From an uncultured Desulfobulbaceae bacterium (GTDB lineage Bacteria; Desulfobacterota; Desulfobulbia; Desulfobulbales; Desulfobulbaceae), in contig CAMYLK010000017.1 of assembly GCA_947259225.1 (NCBI GenBank), positions 1 through 64,000 of the forward strand: DNA of 64,000 nt. The letters are read 5' to 3'. The notes beneath the pieces are model-generated. The model had not been told where the DNA came from. It ran no database searches and saw only the letters and a list, made by a program, of their open reading frames with translations. The position numbers and the translations under genes are program-made. Shown piece by piece: positions 35,650-43,379 of the stretch. Within the stretch, counting starts at the first letter, position 1; every line of letters begins with the position of its first letter.

Positions 35650-36759
35650 TTACCCCTTTTCGTATGCTTGAGAACTGTAGAGGTTTGCAGTGGCTAGGGT
35701 CAGGGCAAGAACTGAAGGCCCTATTACCAGACCCCAGAAGCCAAAAGTTGCTATCCCGGCAAGAATGGCCAGCAGGATGAGTATTTCGTTCATGGTGTAC
35801 TCGAACCCGAACAGTTTTTTCAGGAAACCGATGAAGACAAGCCGGAGAATATTATCAATAAAAAATCCCATGACCACCCAGGCAAACGCTACGATAACAA
35901 GGGCGCTGATATAGTGGCCGGCAAGGAGCTCCAGAGCAACGACCGGCACATAGACTAGTGCGGCACCGACGATCGGAATTACTGAACAGAAACCGGCAAG
36001 AACACCCAGGTATCCGGCATTATAACCACCGATAAATAACATAAGCATGCCGAACGCAAATCCCTGGGCGACCATATTGAACAGGGTCCCGTAAAAAACA
36101 ACAGATACGGTACCAGTGCATTCACGGTACAGGTATTCCTCATGTTCAGAACTCAATGGTAGAAGTGAGGACAGGAACATGAGTATTGATTTACCATAAA
36201 AATTAAACAGGAAATAAAAAACCAGTATCCAGACAATCTGGACAAGAAGGCTTCCCGCCCCGGATACAATACCCTTCAGAGAATCAAAAGCCACTTCGAT
36301 CGCAGGGCCGGTGATAAATGAAACCCCTTCACTCTTCATCCGGGAAAGGGGTTCCTGCAGCATTGGGATGCGGTCAAGGAAGGCGATGGTTTTGTCAACC
36401 ATTTCAAGGACGGTCTGCTTTATCTGTTCAAGGTCAAGACTATTAGCCTGTTCGTAGGTTACGGAGATGAAGTACAGAAAAGGACCGAAGATCATGAGCA
36501 GAAAAAAACAGGTTAGCAGGGTTGTGGCAATCAATTTTCTGTTTCTGCCCAGCCATTTCCCCCTCCATCGATCATCCAAAAACTGCATCAGGAAGGTAAA
36601 AGCCTGGCTGGTCGCCAGGGCGAGAACCCCGGCAACGAGTATAAAATGGAGGTAGGATGAGAAAATCCACAAAGAGGCACCAATCAAGCCCAGGGTGAAC
36701 AGGGCAAGAAATTTCATATTATCAGACTTTTGTTTCGGCATATCCTTACCATCAATCAT
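35650..36759 (-). CDS. AI-2E-family membrane permease
   Basis: A 369-residue inner-membrane protein with about seven or eight hydrophobic segments and a central soluble stretch (YEQANSLDLEQIKQTVLEMV). The family hallmark is the C-terminal pattern AGFCSVIPIVGAALVYVPVV and FIDNILRLVFIGFL, typical of AI-2E transporters (YdiK/PerM group). These are exporters or ion antiporters of varied substrate, so the substrate is open. The start may be ATG 36759 or ATG 36741; only the latter has a GGTAAGGAT-like purine stretch close by. Confidence 0.87.
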   Translation of the reverse strand: MIDGKDMPKQKSDNMKFLALFTLGLIGASLWIFSSYLHFILVAGVLALATSQAFTFLMQFLDDRWRGKWLGRNRKLIATTLLTCFFLLMIFGPFLYFISVTYEQANSLDLEQIKQTVLEMVDKTIAFLDRIPMLQEPLSRMKSEGVSFITGPAIEVAFDSLKGIVSGAGSLLVQIVWILVFYFLFNFYGKSILMFLSSLLPLSSEHEEYLYRECTGTVSVVFYGTLFNMVAQGFAFGMLMLFIGGYNAGYLGVLAGFCSVIPIVGAALVYVPVVALELLAGHYISALVIVAFAWVVMGFFIDNILRLVFIGFLKKLFGFEYTMNEILILLAILAGIATFGFWGLVIGPSVLALTLATANLYSSQAYEKG

Positions 36760-36811
36760 TGAAGGGCATCTTCAGGGATGTCAATCGTCTGCAGTTTAAA
36801 CAGTTGTTGGT

Positions 36812-37825
36812 CTATTGATATTTGGCCCTCTTCATCAGCTCAATTGCTTCACGCCGATTTTCCCCGGACTGTCCCAAATTTTCAGTATATTGCTCAAAAT
36901 CCCCCCAAGCTTGAACGAGAGAGTTGGGCTTCACATTCTGGTTGACGGGATATTCCAAATTCGAATCAGCAAATAAACTCTGCGCCTTCTCAGAAGAAAG
37001 CCAGTTCAAAAATTTGATGGCAAGTTCTTTATTCTTAGCATTTTTCAATACTCCTGCACCAGAAATATCTACAAACACGCCGCCTTCATTTTCACCTTGA
37101 TTAGGCCAGAACAAACCAACGGGCATTTTGGGATCTGCCTTAAGCATTTTACCTAAATAGTAATGGTTTACAATTCCGACAGCGCACTTCTTTTCCTTGA
37201 GAGCAGTTATAACATCAGTATCTTTTTTATACGGCGGTTCTGCAAGATTCTGAACCCAGCCTTTGATGATCTCCTCCGTTCCTTCAATGCCGTGCTTTGT
37301 TATCATCATTGCGACAAGTGACTGGTTGTAGACTTTCTGAGATGTTCTGAGGCAGAGTTTATTCGCCCATTTTTGGTCTGCCAGGTCTTCGTACGTTGAC
37401 AGCTCCGAAGCGCGAACCTTAAGCTTACTATAAACAATAGTCCGTGCGCGCTTCGACAAACCGAACCAGTGATTACCGGGATCGCGCAGATGCGGAGGTA
37501 TGTTCTTGGTGAGGGTATCCGAGTTTATGGGCTGAAAGAGACCGTCCTGTGTTGCGCTCCATAGGCTCCCTGCATCAACAGTTATGAGTACATCTGCGGG
37601 AGATGTTTTTCCTTCTTTTTTTAACTTCTCCAGCAATTCATCAATATTTCCTTCGACCAGCTTAATGTTAATTCCCGTCTGAAATTGAAACTTGCTGAAC
37701 GGTATTCGTGTCAGGCTTTTACTTCTTGCAGAGTAGACCACTATTTCTTCAGCAAAGACCTCAAAGACCGACGAAGCAAAAAAGAGAAGAACAATAAGCG
37801 TCACGGAGATTTTTTTATTGAACAT
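36812..37825 (-). CDS. Iron(III)-binding periplasmic protein
   Basis: A 337-residue solute-binding protein with signal peptide 1-25. VVYSARSKSLTRIPFSKFQFQTGINIKL at the start of the mature domain, ADVLITVDAGSLW and the tail WLSSEKAQSLFADSNLEYPVN are features of the FbpA/FutA ferric-iron class. The tyrosine pair usually bound to iron is probably in NHYYLGKML. No permease or ATPase is beside it, so it must work with transport genes elsewhere or be an orphan. ATG 37825 follows AAGGGGGG, a strong ribosome binding site. Confidence 0.87.
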   Translation of the reverse strand: MFNKKISVTLIVLLFFASSVFEVFAEEIVVYSARSKSLTRIPFSKFQFQTGINIKLVEGNIDELLEKLKKEGKTSPADVLITVDAGSLWSATQDGLFQPINSDTLTKNIPPHLRDPGNHWFGLSKRARTIVYSKLKVRASELSTYEDLADQKWANKLCLRTSQKVYNQSLVAMMITKHGIEGTEEIIKGWVQNLAEPPYKKDTDVITALKEKKCAVGIVNHYYLGKMLKADPKMPVGLFWPNQGENEGGVFVDISGAGVLKNAKNKELAIKFLNWLSSEKAQSLFADSNLEYPVNQNVKPNSLVQAWGDFEQYTENLGQSGENRREAIELMKRAKYQ

Positions 37826-37970
37826 GTTAGCCCCCCTTTAGTTTTTTAATGTCTCAAACGATTAATTTGGATCCTGAATGCATTGTTAATAAAAACTTCA
37901 AAAAATCGTTATATGTTTTTTGTATCAGAATATTGATGATTGTTTAAACAAATAATCTTATTCCTGATTA

Positions 37971-38195
37971 TCAGTGAAACTCATTAAGGCCATTAATTGC
38001 GACATAAACGTCGGTGTCACATGTGGTCTTATTCGCCTTCCTCAATTCGAGTTCGTAAGGTGCCCATGGATTACCTTTGTTTATTCTACAATGCAACATT
38101 CCGGACTGAGCCAAGAGAAGAGCCGGAGTCCAGGTTACTGAAACATTATGGATTCCGGCTTTCGCAGGAATTATAAAGCTTCTGGTATGTATATT
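37971..38195 (-). pseudogene. Decayed coding remnant including a PAKAG-type repeat
   Basis: In a 557-base gap the minus strand is open for about 74 codons without a start: it reads SFIIPAKAGIHNVS...TWTPALLLAQSG and continues to NGLNEFH. The part around 38105-38170, whose DNA contains ATTCCTGCGAAAGCCGGAAT, is the widespread proteobacterial intergenic repeat that translates as IPAKAGI. Just upstream another frame (GSNKQAAEREQDPHSTDHKIY) also looks coding. I read this as the end of a dead gene into which the repeat was inserted. The rest of the gap shows nothing else. Confidence 0.4.
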
Positions 38196-38382
38196 TTATG
38201 ATCCGTACTATGAGGATCCTGCTCTCTCTCGGCTGCCTGCTTGTTTGACCCATCCATATTGACTGAAATATTTCAAAAGTACCTCAAGGTGACCGTTTAT
38301 TAATAACAGGACAAAACGTGATTTGAACTGGCAGGTTCAACCTGATGGAGATTGAGAGAGGATAAGATGTATTGTGGACCAC

Positions 38383-38916
38383 TCAGAGATTTTTATATTC
38401 TTTCGGGCCCGATCTATTTGAATTGTGGACAAACAGTGCCTGCAGTTTGTCCCAGAAATCACCGCCAAGAACAAAAAAGCTGGAAATAAAAAGCACGTCA
38501 CCGCTGATATTGTACACCAGGCGATACGAATCATAACCGGGAAGAATTGTTGCTGTATAAGGTTCCAGCCAGCCAAAAAGAAGCGGTACAATAAACATGA
38601 CCAGACCTATCCGGTACCTGGTTTTGCTCACCTCCTGCGGTGGCCCGAATTTTTTAAAATACCCGAAAAATTTATCCCTGATGGCCTTGAAGCCTTCTTT
38701 GCCAACTACTGCAGCTGCAGCGATCCAGAGCAGGTCCGGAATACCTACTGCCATGATTCCTGTGACAGCAGTTTTCATCCCAGCGGACATTTCGATCATA
38801 TGAGCCAGAGGGATAAAAATAGGAAATATCAGCCCCAGGATGAAGAGTATAACACCCAGGCGGAATCGCCAGGTTACATCTTCAGTTGTCTTCATTGGTT
38901 GCCCATTGTTACCCAT
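38383..38916 (-). CDS. Small membrane protein of the transporter-suffix type
   Basis: A protein of 177 residues with four hydrophobic segments (LGVILFILGLIFPIFIPLAH, IMAVGIPDLLWIAAAAVVG, YRIGLVMFIVPLLFGWLEPY, VLFISSFFVLGGDFW). A basic linker between helices two and three carries GKEGFKAIRDKFFGYFKKFGPP. This is the arrangement of the domain that NCBI names transporter suffix. Function unknown. It precedes the iron-binding gene by several hundred bases with a dead gene between, so co-transcription is doubtful. No ribosome binding site is clear. Confidence 0.72.
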   Translation of the reverse strand: MGNNGQPMKTTEDVTWRFRLGVILFILGLIFPIFIPLAHMIEMSAGMKTAVTGIMAVGIPDLLWIAAAAVVGKEGFKAIRDKFFGYFKKFGPPQEVSKTRYRIGLVMFIVPLLFGWLEPYTATILPGYDSYRLVYNISGDVLFISSFFVLGGDFWDKLQALFVHNSNRSGPKEYKNL

Positions 38917-38934
38917 CAGTTAAGGTGAATGTAA

Positions 38935-38966
38935 AAAACCCGTCGCATAGAATACGACGGGTTTTT
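38935..38966. terminator. Hairpin terminator after the sulfatase cluster
   Basis: AAAACCCGTCG pairs with CGACGGGTTTTT around a nine-base loop. It is 31 bases past the stop of the first arylsulfatase gene (38997) and ends minus-strand transcription there. Confidence 0.88.
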
Positions 38967-38996
38967 CAATTGCAGAATTATATTACACAGTAAAGA

Positions 38997-40550
38997 CTAC
39001 TGCCTTGACGCCGGATTTTCAAGCTGCTTAATGACACCGTCGATACCCAGTGTGTTGCCACGGACAGGCGGAAACTCCTTAAAGGATTCCAGCCACTGCC
39101 TGGTGAAGACCTGTGCAGGCACAAAGACCCACATATTCTCGGCCATCCAGCGGAGGTACATCTCCGATTCGTGCCAGCCCCTTTCAAACGGGTCTGCTCT
39201 CAGATTAATGATCTTTGGCCACGCCGGCTGCTCGCGAATGGCAGAGGCGATGTTCCCTTTAAGAATAGCAAAGTGTGCCTTCCAGTTATTGTAGCGGATG
39301 GCATTCAGGTTACCTGCCTGATCAAAGTACATGATCTCCTTGCGGGGTGAATCCTCTACCTCTCCCTTAAACCAGGGAAGGAGGTTGTAGCCGTCAAGAT
39401 GAACTTTGTACGTCTTACCGTCTATGGTGTGTCCTTTTTTGAGTTTTTCTTTAATTTCCGGCTCTCCTAATGCTGCCAGCAGGGTGGGAATCATGTCCTC
39501 GTGGGATGCGATGCCGTTGAGCTTTGTCCCAGGTTTGATGACACCGGGCCATTTAATGAAAGAAGGTACACGGAAACCTCCCTCCCAGGTTGTTCCTTTT
39601 TCACCGTGAAAGGGGATGGTGCCGCCGTCGGGCCAGGTGAAAGTCTCGGCGCCGTTGTCGGTGGAATAGAAGACAATGGTGTTGTCCTCAATGCCGAGTT
39701 CTTTCAGTTTGGCCAGGACACGGCCTACGCCATCATCGTGCTCGAGCATGCCGTCGGGATAGAGACCGATACCGCTTTTTCCTTCCCATTTCTCACTGAG
39801 ATGGGTCCAGACATGCATACGCGTCGTGGTTATCCAGGTGAAGAATGGTTTGTCTTCCTTGTGGGCTTTGTCGATGAAGTTAAGCGCCGCATCAAGGAAC
39901 TCGGTATCTGCCGTCTCCATCCGCTTCCTGGTCATGGGACCAGTGTTTTCAATCTTCTGACCGCCCTTTCCATCAGCCCAAGTATGGAGAACCCCTCGAG
40001 GTCCATACCGTTTTCTGAACTCCTCATCTTTCGGATAATAGTAGCTCTCCGGTTCTTCCTCTGCATTGAGATGGTAGAGGTTGCCAAAGAACTCGTCAAA
40101 GCCGTGGACAGTCGGCAGATGTTTGTCCTGATCGCCCAGATGGTTCTTGCCAAACTGCCCACTTGTGTAACCGTATGGTTTGAGTAGGGTAGCAAGAGTG
40201 ACCATACCGTCTGCTATCCCCTGGTCCGATCCGGGCATTCCGATGGTGAGCAGGCCGGTACGGAATGGATGCTGGCCCGTTATGAAGGCCGCCCGTCCGG
40301 CTGTACAGCTCTGTTGAGCATACCAGTCAGTAAAAAGTGCCCCTTCTTTTGCCACAGAGTCGATGTTGGGCGTCTCATAGCCCATCATCCCCTGGTTGTA
40401 AGCGCTGACGTTCCAGTATCCGATATCATCGCCCCATATGACAACGATGTTCGGCTTGTCCTTGGCTGCCTGCACAGGAATCGACATACCCAGTGCCAGG
40501 GCTACCGCTCCTATAACGGTCAAGTATTTCCAGTTGAGTGAAAATTTCAT
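38997..40550 (-). CDS. Exported arylsulfatase
   Basis: A 517-residue sulfatase from ATG 40550, which follows GGAGGAG; a start 15 codons earlier would spoil the signal peptide. Signal peptide 1-28. The formylglycine motif CTAGR places the modifiable Cys at residue 82, in the CxAxR variant of the CxPxR signature. DD at 41-42 and the later DNGAE pattern supply calcium ligands. The enzyme should hydrolyse sulfate esters in the periplasm. It needs a formylglycine-generating enzyme, and none is present in this window. About 94 bases encoding the signal peptide are almost identical to those of the gene at 43380. Confidence 0.92.
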   Translation of the reverse strand: MKFSLNWKYLTVIGAVALALGMSIPVQAAKDKPNIVVIWGDDIGYWNVSAYNQGMMGYETPNIDSVAKEGALFTDWYAQQSCTAGRAAFITGQHPFRTGLLTIGMPGSDQGIADGMVTLATLLKPYGYTSGQFGKNHLGDQDKHLPTVHGFDEFFGNLYHLNAEEEPESYYYPKDEEFRKRYGPRGVLHTWADGKGGQKIENTGPMTRKRMETADTEFLDAALNFIDKAHKEDKPFFTWITTTRMHVWTHLSEKWEGKSGIGLYPDGMLEHDDGVGRVLAKLKELGIEDNTIVFYSTDNGAETFTWPDGGTIPFHGEKGTTWEGGFRVPSFIKWPGVIKPGTKLNGIASHEDMIPTLLAALGEPEIKEKLKKGHTIDGKTYKVHLDGYNLLPWFKGEVEDSPRKEIMYFDQAGNLNAIRYNNWKAHFAILKGNIASAIREQPAWPKIINLRADPFERGWHESEMYLRWMAENMWVFVPAQVFTRQWLESFKEFPPVRGNTLGIDGVIKQLENPASRQ

Positions 40551-40629
40551 ACGCTCTCCTCCAGTTTTGTTGAGGTGATTATTCATTCTTTCCACAAGGT
40601 TATTACCTCACATATTCTATATTATATAT

Positions 40630-40684
40630 AAACCAGTCAATACCAAGTGTGTTGCCACTGACCGGCGGGAATTCCTTAAAACTT
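40630..40684 (-). pseudogene. 3' remnant of a further arylsulfatase gene
   Basis: Minus-strand codons here read FKEFPPVSGNTLGIDW, matching the C terminus of the sulfatase at 38997 (FKEFPPVRGNTLGID) at protein and DNA level. No further homology extends on either side. It is the trace of a fourth sulfatase that was lost between the intact gene and the dehydrogenase gene. Confidence 0.7.
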
Positions 40685-40690
40685 TGCCAT

Positions 40691-41087
40691 GATCTTTCTC
40701 CTCTGTTTGGTGTCCAAATAGTAGCTTCTTCTTTAAACTCCTTTCAGGGGGGGAAGGTCAACTACTGAGTAACCTTATCTCTTGATTGTTTATCACTATC
40801 CATTCGTTCCTTGCTCGCCAACCATTATTGATCATGTTCTGTTATCTTGGATTTTCTTCCTCCCCTGCTTCCTGTGCCGCGAGCCCTTTTTTTGTGTCAA
40901 CCTCAACTTGTAGTATGGTTATGTAAAGTAGCCAGTACCGCCCTGGGTGGGACCGTCCGTCCAGGTCTTTTTAAAGAGGGCTATCTCATATTTCTTGATT
41001 TACAGCGCAACTTCTTCCAGACTCGGCATGGTTATAAACATACCGCCAAACACACGCACCGGAAAGTCTGGATTTCTGGTCGCTTGA
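40691..41087. other. Gap without a recognised gene
   Basis: The 400 bases between the sulfatase remnant and the dehydrogenase gene contain an 82-codon plus-strand frame with no ribosome binding site and no family resemblance. I see no hairpin terminator or promoter pair that stands out. It may be debris of lost genes. Confidence 0.4.
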
Positions 41088-41846
41088 TTACCTGATGGTT
41101 TGACCTCCATCAATGACAAGTACATGACCGGTGATGAAAGAGGCGGTGTCATCACAAAGCCATACCGCAGCGTCTGCGATATTTTGGGATAGCCCCATAC
41201 GACCCATTGGAATTAAAGCAAGCAAAGACTCTGCCAATTCGGGCCGTTGATCCAACCCAGCTGTCATACCTGATCTGGTGAGTCCAGGACAAATAGCGTT
41301 GATTCTGATACCTTCTTTTGCATATTCCAGGGCAGCAGTTTTGGTCATTCCTATTACACCATGCTTGCTTGCGGAATATGCAAGTGTGCCTTCCTTGCCT
41401 CGAAAACCTGCCAAAGAGGACATGTTAATTATTACTCCACCGCCTATCTTTTGCATCTGAGGAATCTCATATTTCATACAAAGGTAGACACTTTTCAAAT
41501 TGATTCCGATCACCCGATCCCACTCAGCTTCATCAAGCTCAACTGTTGAAGATGGGCGCATCGATATTCCAGCGTTATTAATTGCATAATCCAGCCTGCC
41601 ATATTTATCAGTGGTAGCTTGGATCAAATTTTTTACTTGATCTGTTTGAGATACGTCACACTGAAAAAAGTGAGCTGCTCCTTTTGATTCCCGGATCATT
41701 TGAACAGTTTGTTCTCCCCCTTCAGTATTTATATCAGAAACCATCACACTTGCCCCTTCATGGGCAAACGCCAGAGCCGAATAACGACCAATACCAGAGC
41801 CGGCACCAGTAACAAGTGCAGTTTTGTTATCAAATTTTTTCCCCAT
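41088..41846 (-). CDS. SDR-family oxidoreductase
   Basis: A 252-residue classical short-chain dehydrogenase from ATG 41846, preceded by AGAGGA. The nucleotide motif TGAGSGIG is at residues 13-20, NNAG at 90-93, and the catalytic Ser (143/144), Tyr 157 and Lys 161 (YSASK) are all present. The C terminus TGHVLVIDGGQTI is typical. There is an Asp (SDIN, 38) after beta-2, which favours NAD over NADP. Substrate unknown. It lies among exported sulfatases but has no signal peptide, so it would process an imported product, perhaps an alcohol released from a sulfate ester. Confidence 0.9.
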   Translation of the reverse strand: MGKKFDNKTALVTGAGSGIGRYSALAFAHEGASVMVSDINTEGGEQTVQMIRESKGAAHFFQCDVSQTDQVKNLIQATTDKYGRLDYAINNAGISMRPSSTVELDEAEWDRVIGINLKSVYLCMKYEIPQMQKIGGGVIINMSSLAGFRGKEGTLAYSASKHGVIGMTKTAALEYAKEGIRINAICPGLTRSGMTAGLDQRPELAESLLALIPMGRMGLSQNIADAAVWLCDDTASFITGHVLVIDGGQTIR

Positions 41847-41904
41847 ATTCCTCTGTCCTGTCTTTGTCCTTGGGTTATCCCCAACAACAACCTTCATCAT
41901 TCAT

Positions 41905-42050
41905 TTGTGTTCCTCGCCCGCCGGCCTGGGCAAGCATTGAGAAAACCATTAGCTGGCGGCCGGCCAGCTGTGGCCAAACTGTAGCCGCCGCGCCAGCCTG
42001 GCGACCGCAGCTGAAGCCAACTTTGGCTGGCCTAGCCAATTTTTCCCAAT
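41905..42050. repeat. GC-rich block of overlapping inverted repeats
   Basis: About 145 bases of unusually GC-rich sequence between the dehydrogenase and HAD genes. It includes CGCCAG-C-CTGGCG, TTGGCTGGCCTAGCCAA and a GGCCGGCC palindrome, so several hairpins are possible on either strand. The composition differs from both flanks. It could be a REP-like intergenic element or a terminator region for the HAD gene. Confidence 0.5.
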
Positions 42051-42052
42051 TG

Positions 42053-43051
42053 CTATTTTTTCTCATGCGGATAAATGACCTTCCAGTCCTGCTTCATATC
42101 TACAATTGTCCAGCCTTTCGCCTGTGCTTCGTCGAGGCCTTTGTCAAGACCGCCCACGCTGGACTTGCGGTCATAGGCCCATTCGCGCTCGGAGTCGGTG
42201 TGATGGACGTAGAGTGCGAATCGCGGCCCCTGTCCGGCAGTGGTCCATTGCAGCATCTGCAGGTCACCGTCGGAGTTGCCAAACGCCGCAATAGGGCGGC
42301 GGCCGATTTGCTGGTGGATCGCAACCGGCTTGCCTTCCTTGTCGTCAAAGAAGTCGAGTTCCGGCAGGCGGACAAGAACCGGCGTTCCATCGTGCATCTC
42401 GAACCTCACCTTGATGCTGCTGCCAATCACCTTCTCAGGTGGGATGCCATAGACTTTCTCGGTCCACGGGCGCATGAATTCGATGCCGCCGCCGGACACG
42501 ATAAAGGTTTTGAAACCATTGGCTCTCAGGTAATCGAGCAACTCCAGCATGGGCTGATAAACCATCTCCGTATACAGGCGTTTGCTGTTGGGATGTTTCG
42601 CCGTGGATATCCAATCCTTCATGATCTTCTCGAACTCCTCTGTTGTCATACCTGCGTGGGTAGCCATTACGATTTCGAGGATCGCATGTTTACCGCCGGC
42701 AAGAGCGCCTTTGACGTCGCCCTTCAGTAGCGAGGCAAAGGGTTCCTTGTCCTTCCATTCAGGATGCTGTGGTGCGAGCTCCTTGACACGATCGATCGCG
42801 AAGAGAACAAAGAAATACATCGGCTGTTCGGCCCACAGCGTGCCATCGTTGTCGAATACGGCGATGCGCTCAGCGGGTGGTACAAAGTCGGGCGACCCTT
42901 TCTCTGTTACCGTCGCCACGAATTCGATAATGGACTGCTTGGCCTTGCCATCGTTCCATGATGGAAGCGAATCAACGGTCTGAGCTGCCGCCAGACTACC
43001 AAAAACCAGGACGAAACCCAGTGTGAATATGGTGAGTAATATTCGTTTCAT
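42053..43051 (-). CDS. Exported HAD-family phosphatase
   Basis: A 332-residue protein with signal peptide 1-23 (cleavage near AAA-QT). HAD motif I is DNDGT at 67-71 with nucleophile Asp 67, motif II SGGG near residue 185, and motif IV GNSDGD near residue 275. This is the group of periplasmic HAD hydrolases related to phosphoserine phosphatase that is often found beside exported sulfatases. It would remove phosphate from a small molecule in the periplasm. It lies between two sulfatase genes with gaps on both sides. A good ribosome binding site was not seen. Confidence 0.88.
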   Translation of the reverse strand: MKRILLTIFTLGFVLVFGSLAAAQTVDSLPSWNDGKAKQSIIEFVATVTEKGSPDFVPPAERIAVFDNDGTLWAEQPMYFFVLFAIDRVKELAPQHPEWKDKEPFASLLKGDVKGALAGGKHAILEIVMATHAGMTTEEFEKIMKDWISTAKHPNSKRLYTEMVYQPMLELLDYLRANGFKTFIVSGGGIEFMRPWTEKVYGIPPEKVIGSSIKVRFEMHDGTPVLVRLPELDFFDDKEGKPVAIHQQIGRRPIAAFGNSDGDLQMLQWTTAGQGPRFALYVHHTDSEREWAYDRKSSVGGLDKGLDEAQAKGWTIVDMKQDWKVIYPHEKK

Positions 43052-43323
43052 TGCATTCCTCTATCTTTGTGTTTGATAAGGGGTTCTGGTCAGACCCTGA
43101 TGTACAGTTGTTTCATATCATCGTTTACACACTGAAACTATCCCGATTATTTCCCGTGTAACATATAGTTTGTATATGCTATTTTTGCGGCCAAACCACC
43201 TTAACCCCAGAGAAAGATCCGCAAGCCAGGTAATGTTTGCCCAATACGCCAGCGCACAAAACAGCACTGAGGCGAAGGGGTTTCGTATGTCAAAATTTTA
43301 CATTATGTAATTTCTTTTACGAA
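43052..43323. other. Gap upstream of the HAD gene
   Basis: Between the HAD start codon and the terminator of the next sulfatase lie about 270 bases with no convincing frame. This should hold the HAD promoter, but no -35/-10 or -24/-12 pair stands out. I see nothing else in it. Confidence 0.4.
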
Positions 43324-43362
43324 TTTACACCAAGGCCGTAACAGGTGCGACCTTGGTGTAAA
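43324..43362. terminator. Hairpin terminator after the second arylsulfatase
   Basis: A perfect 12-bp stem (TTTACACCAAGG with CCTTGGTGTAAA) with a 15-base loop, 18 bases past the sulfatase stop codon. Confidence 0.75.
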
Positions 43363-43379
43363 TATGCTGTTTGCAACTA

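Noticed and set aside
40847..41095. 82-codon plus-strand frame in the gap before the dehydrogenase gene
   Set aside because: No ribosome site, no recognised family and odd composition; more likely a chance frame in gene debris.
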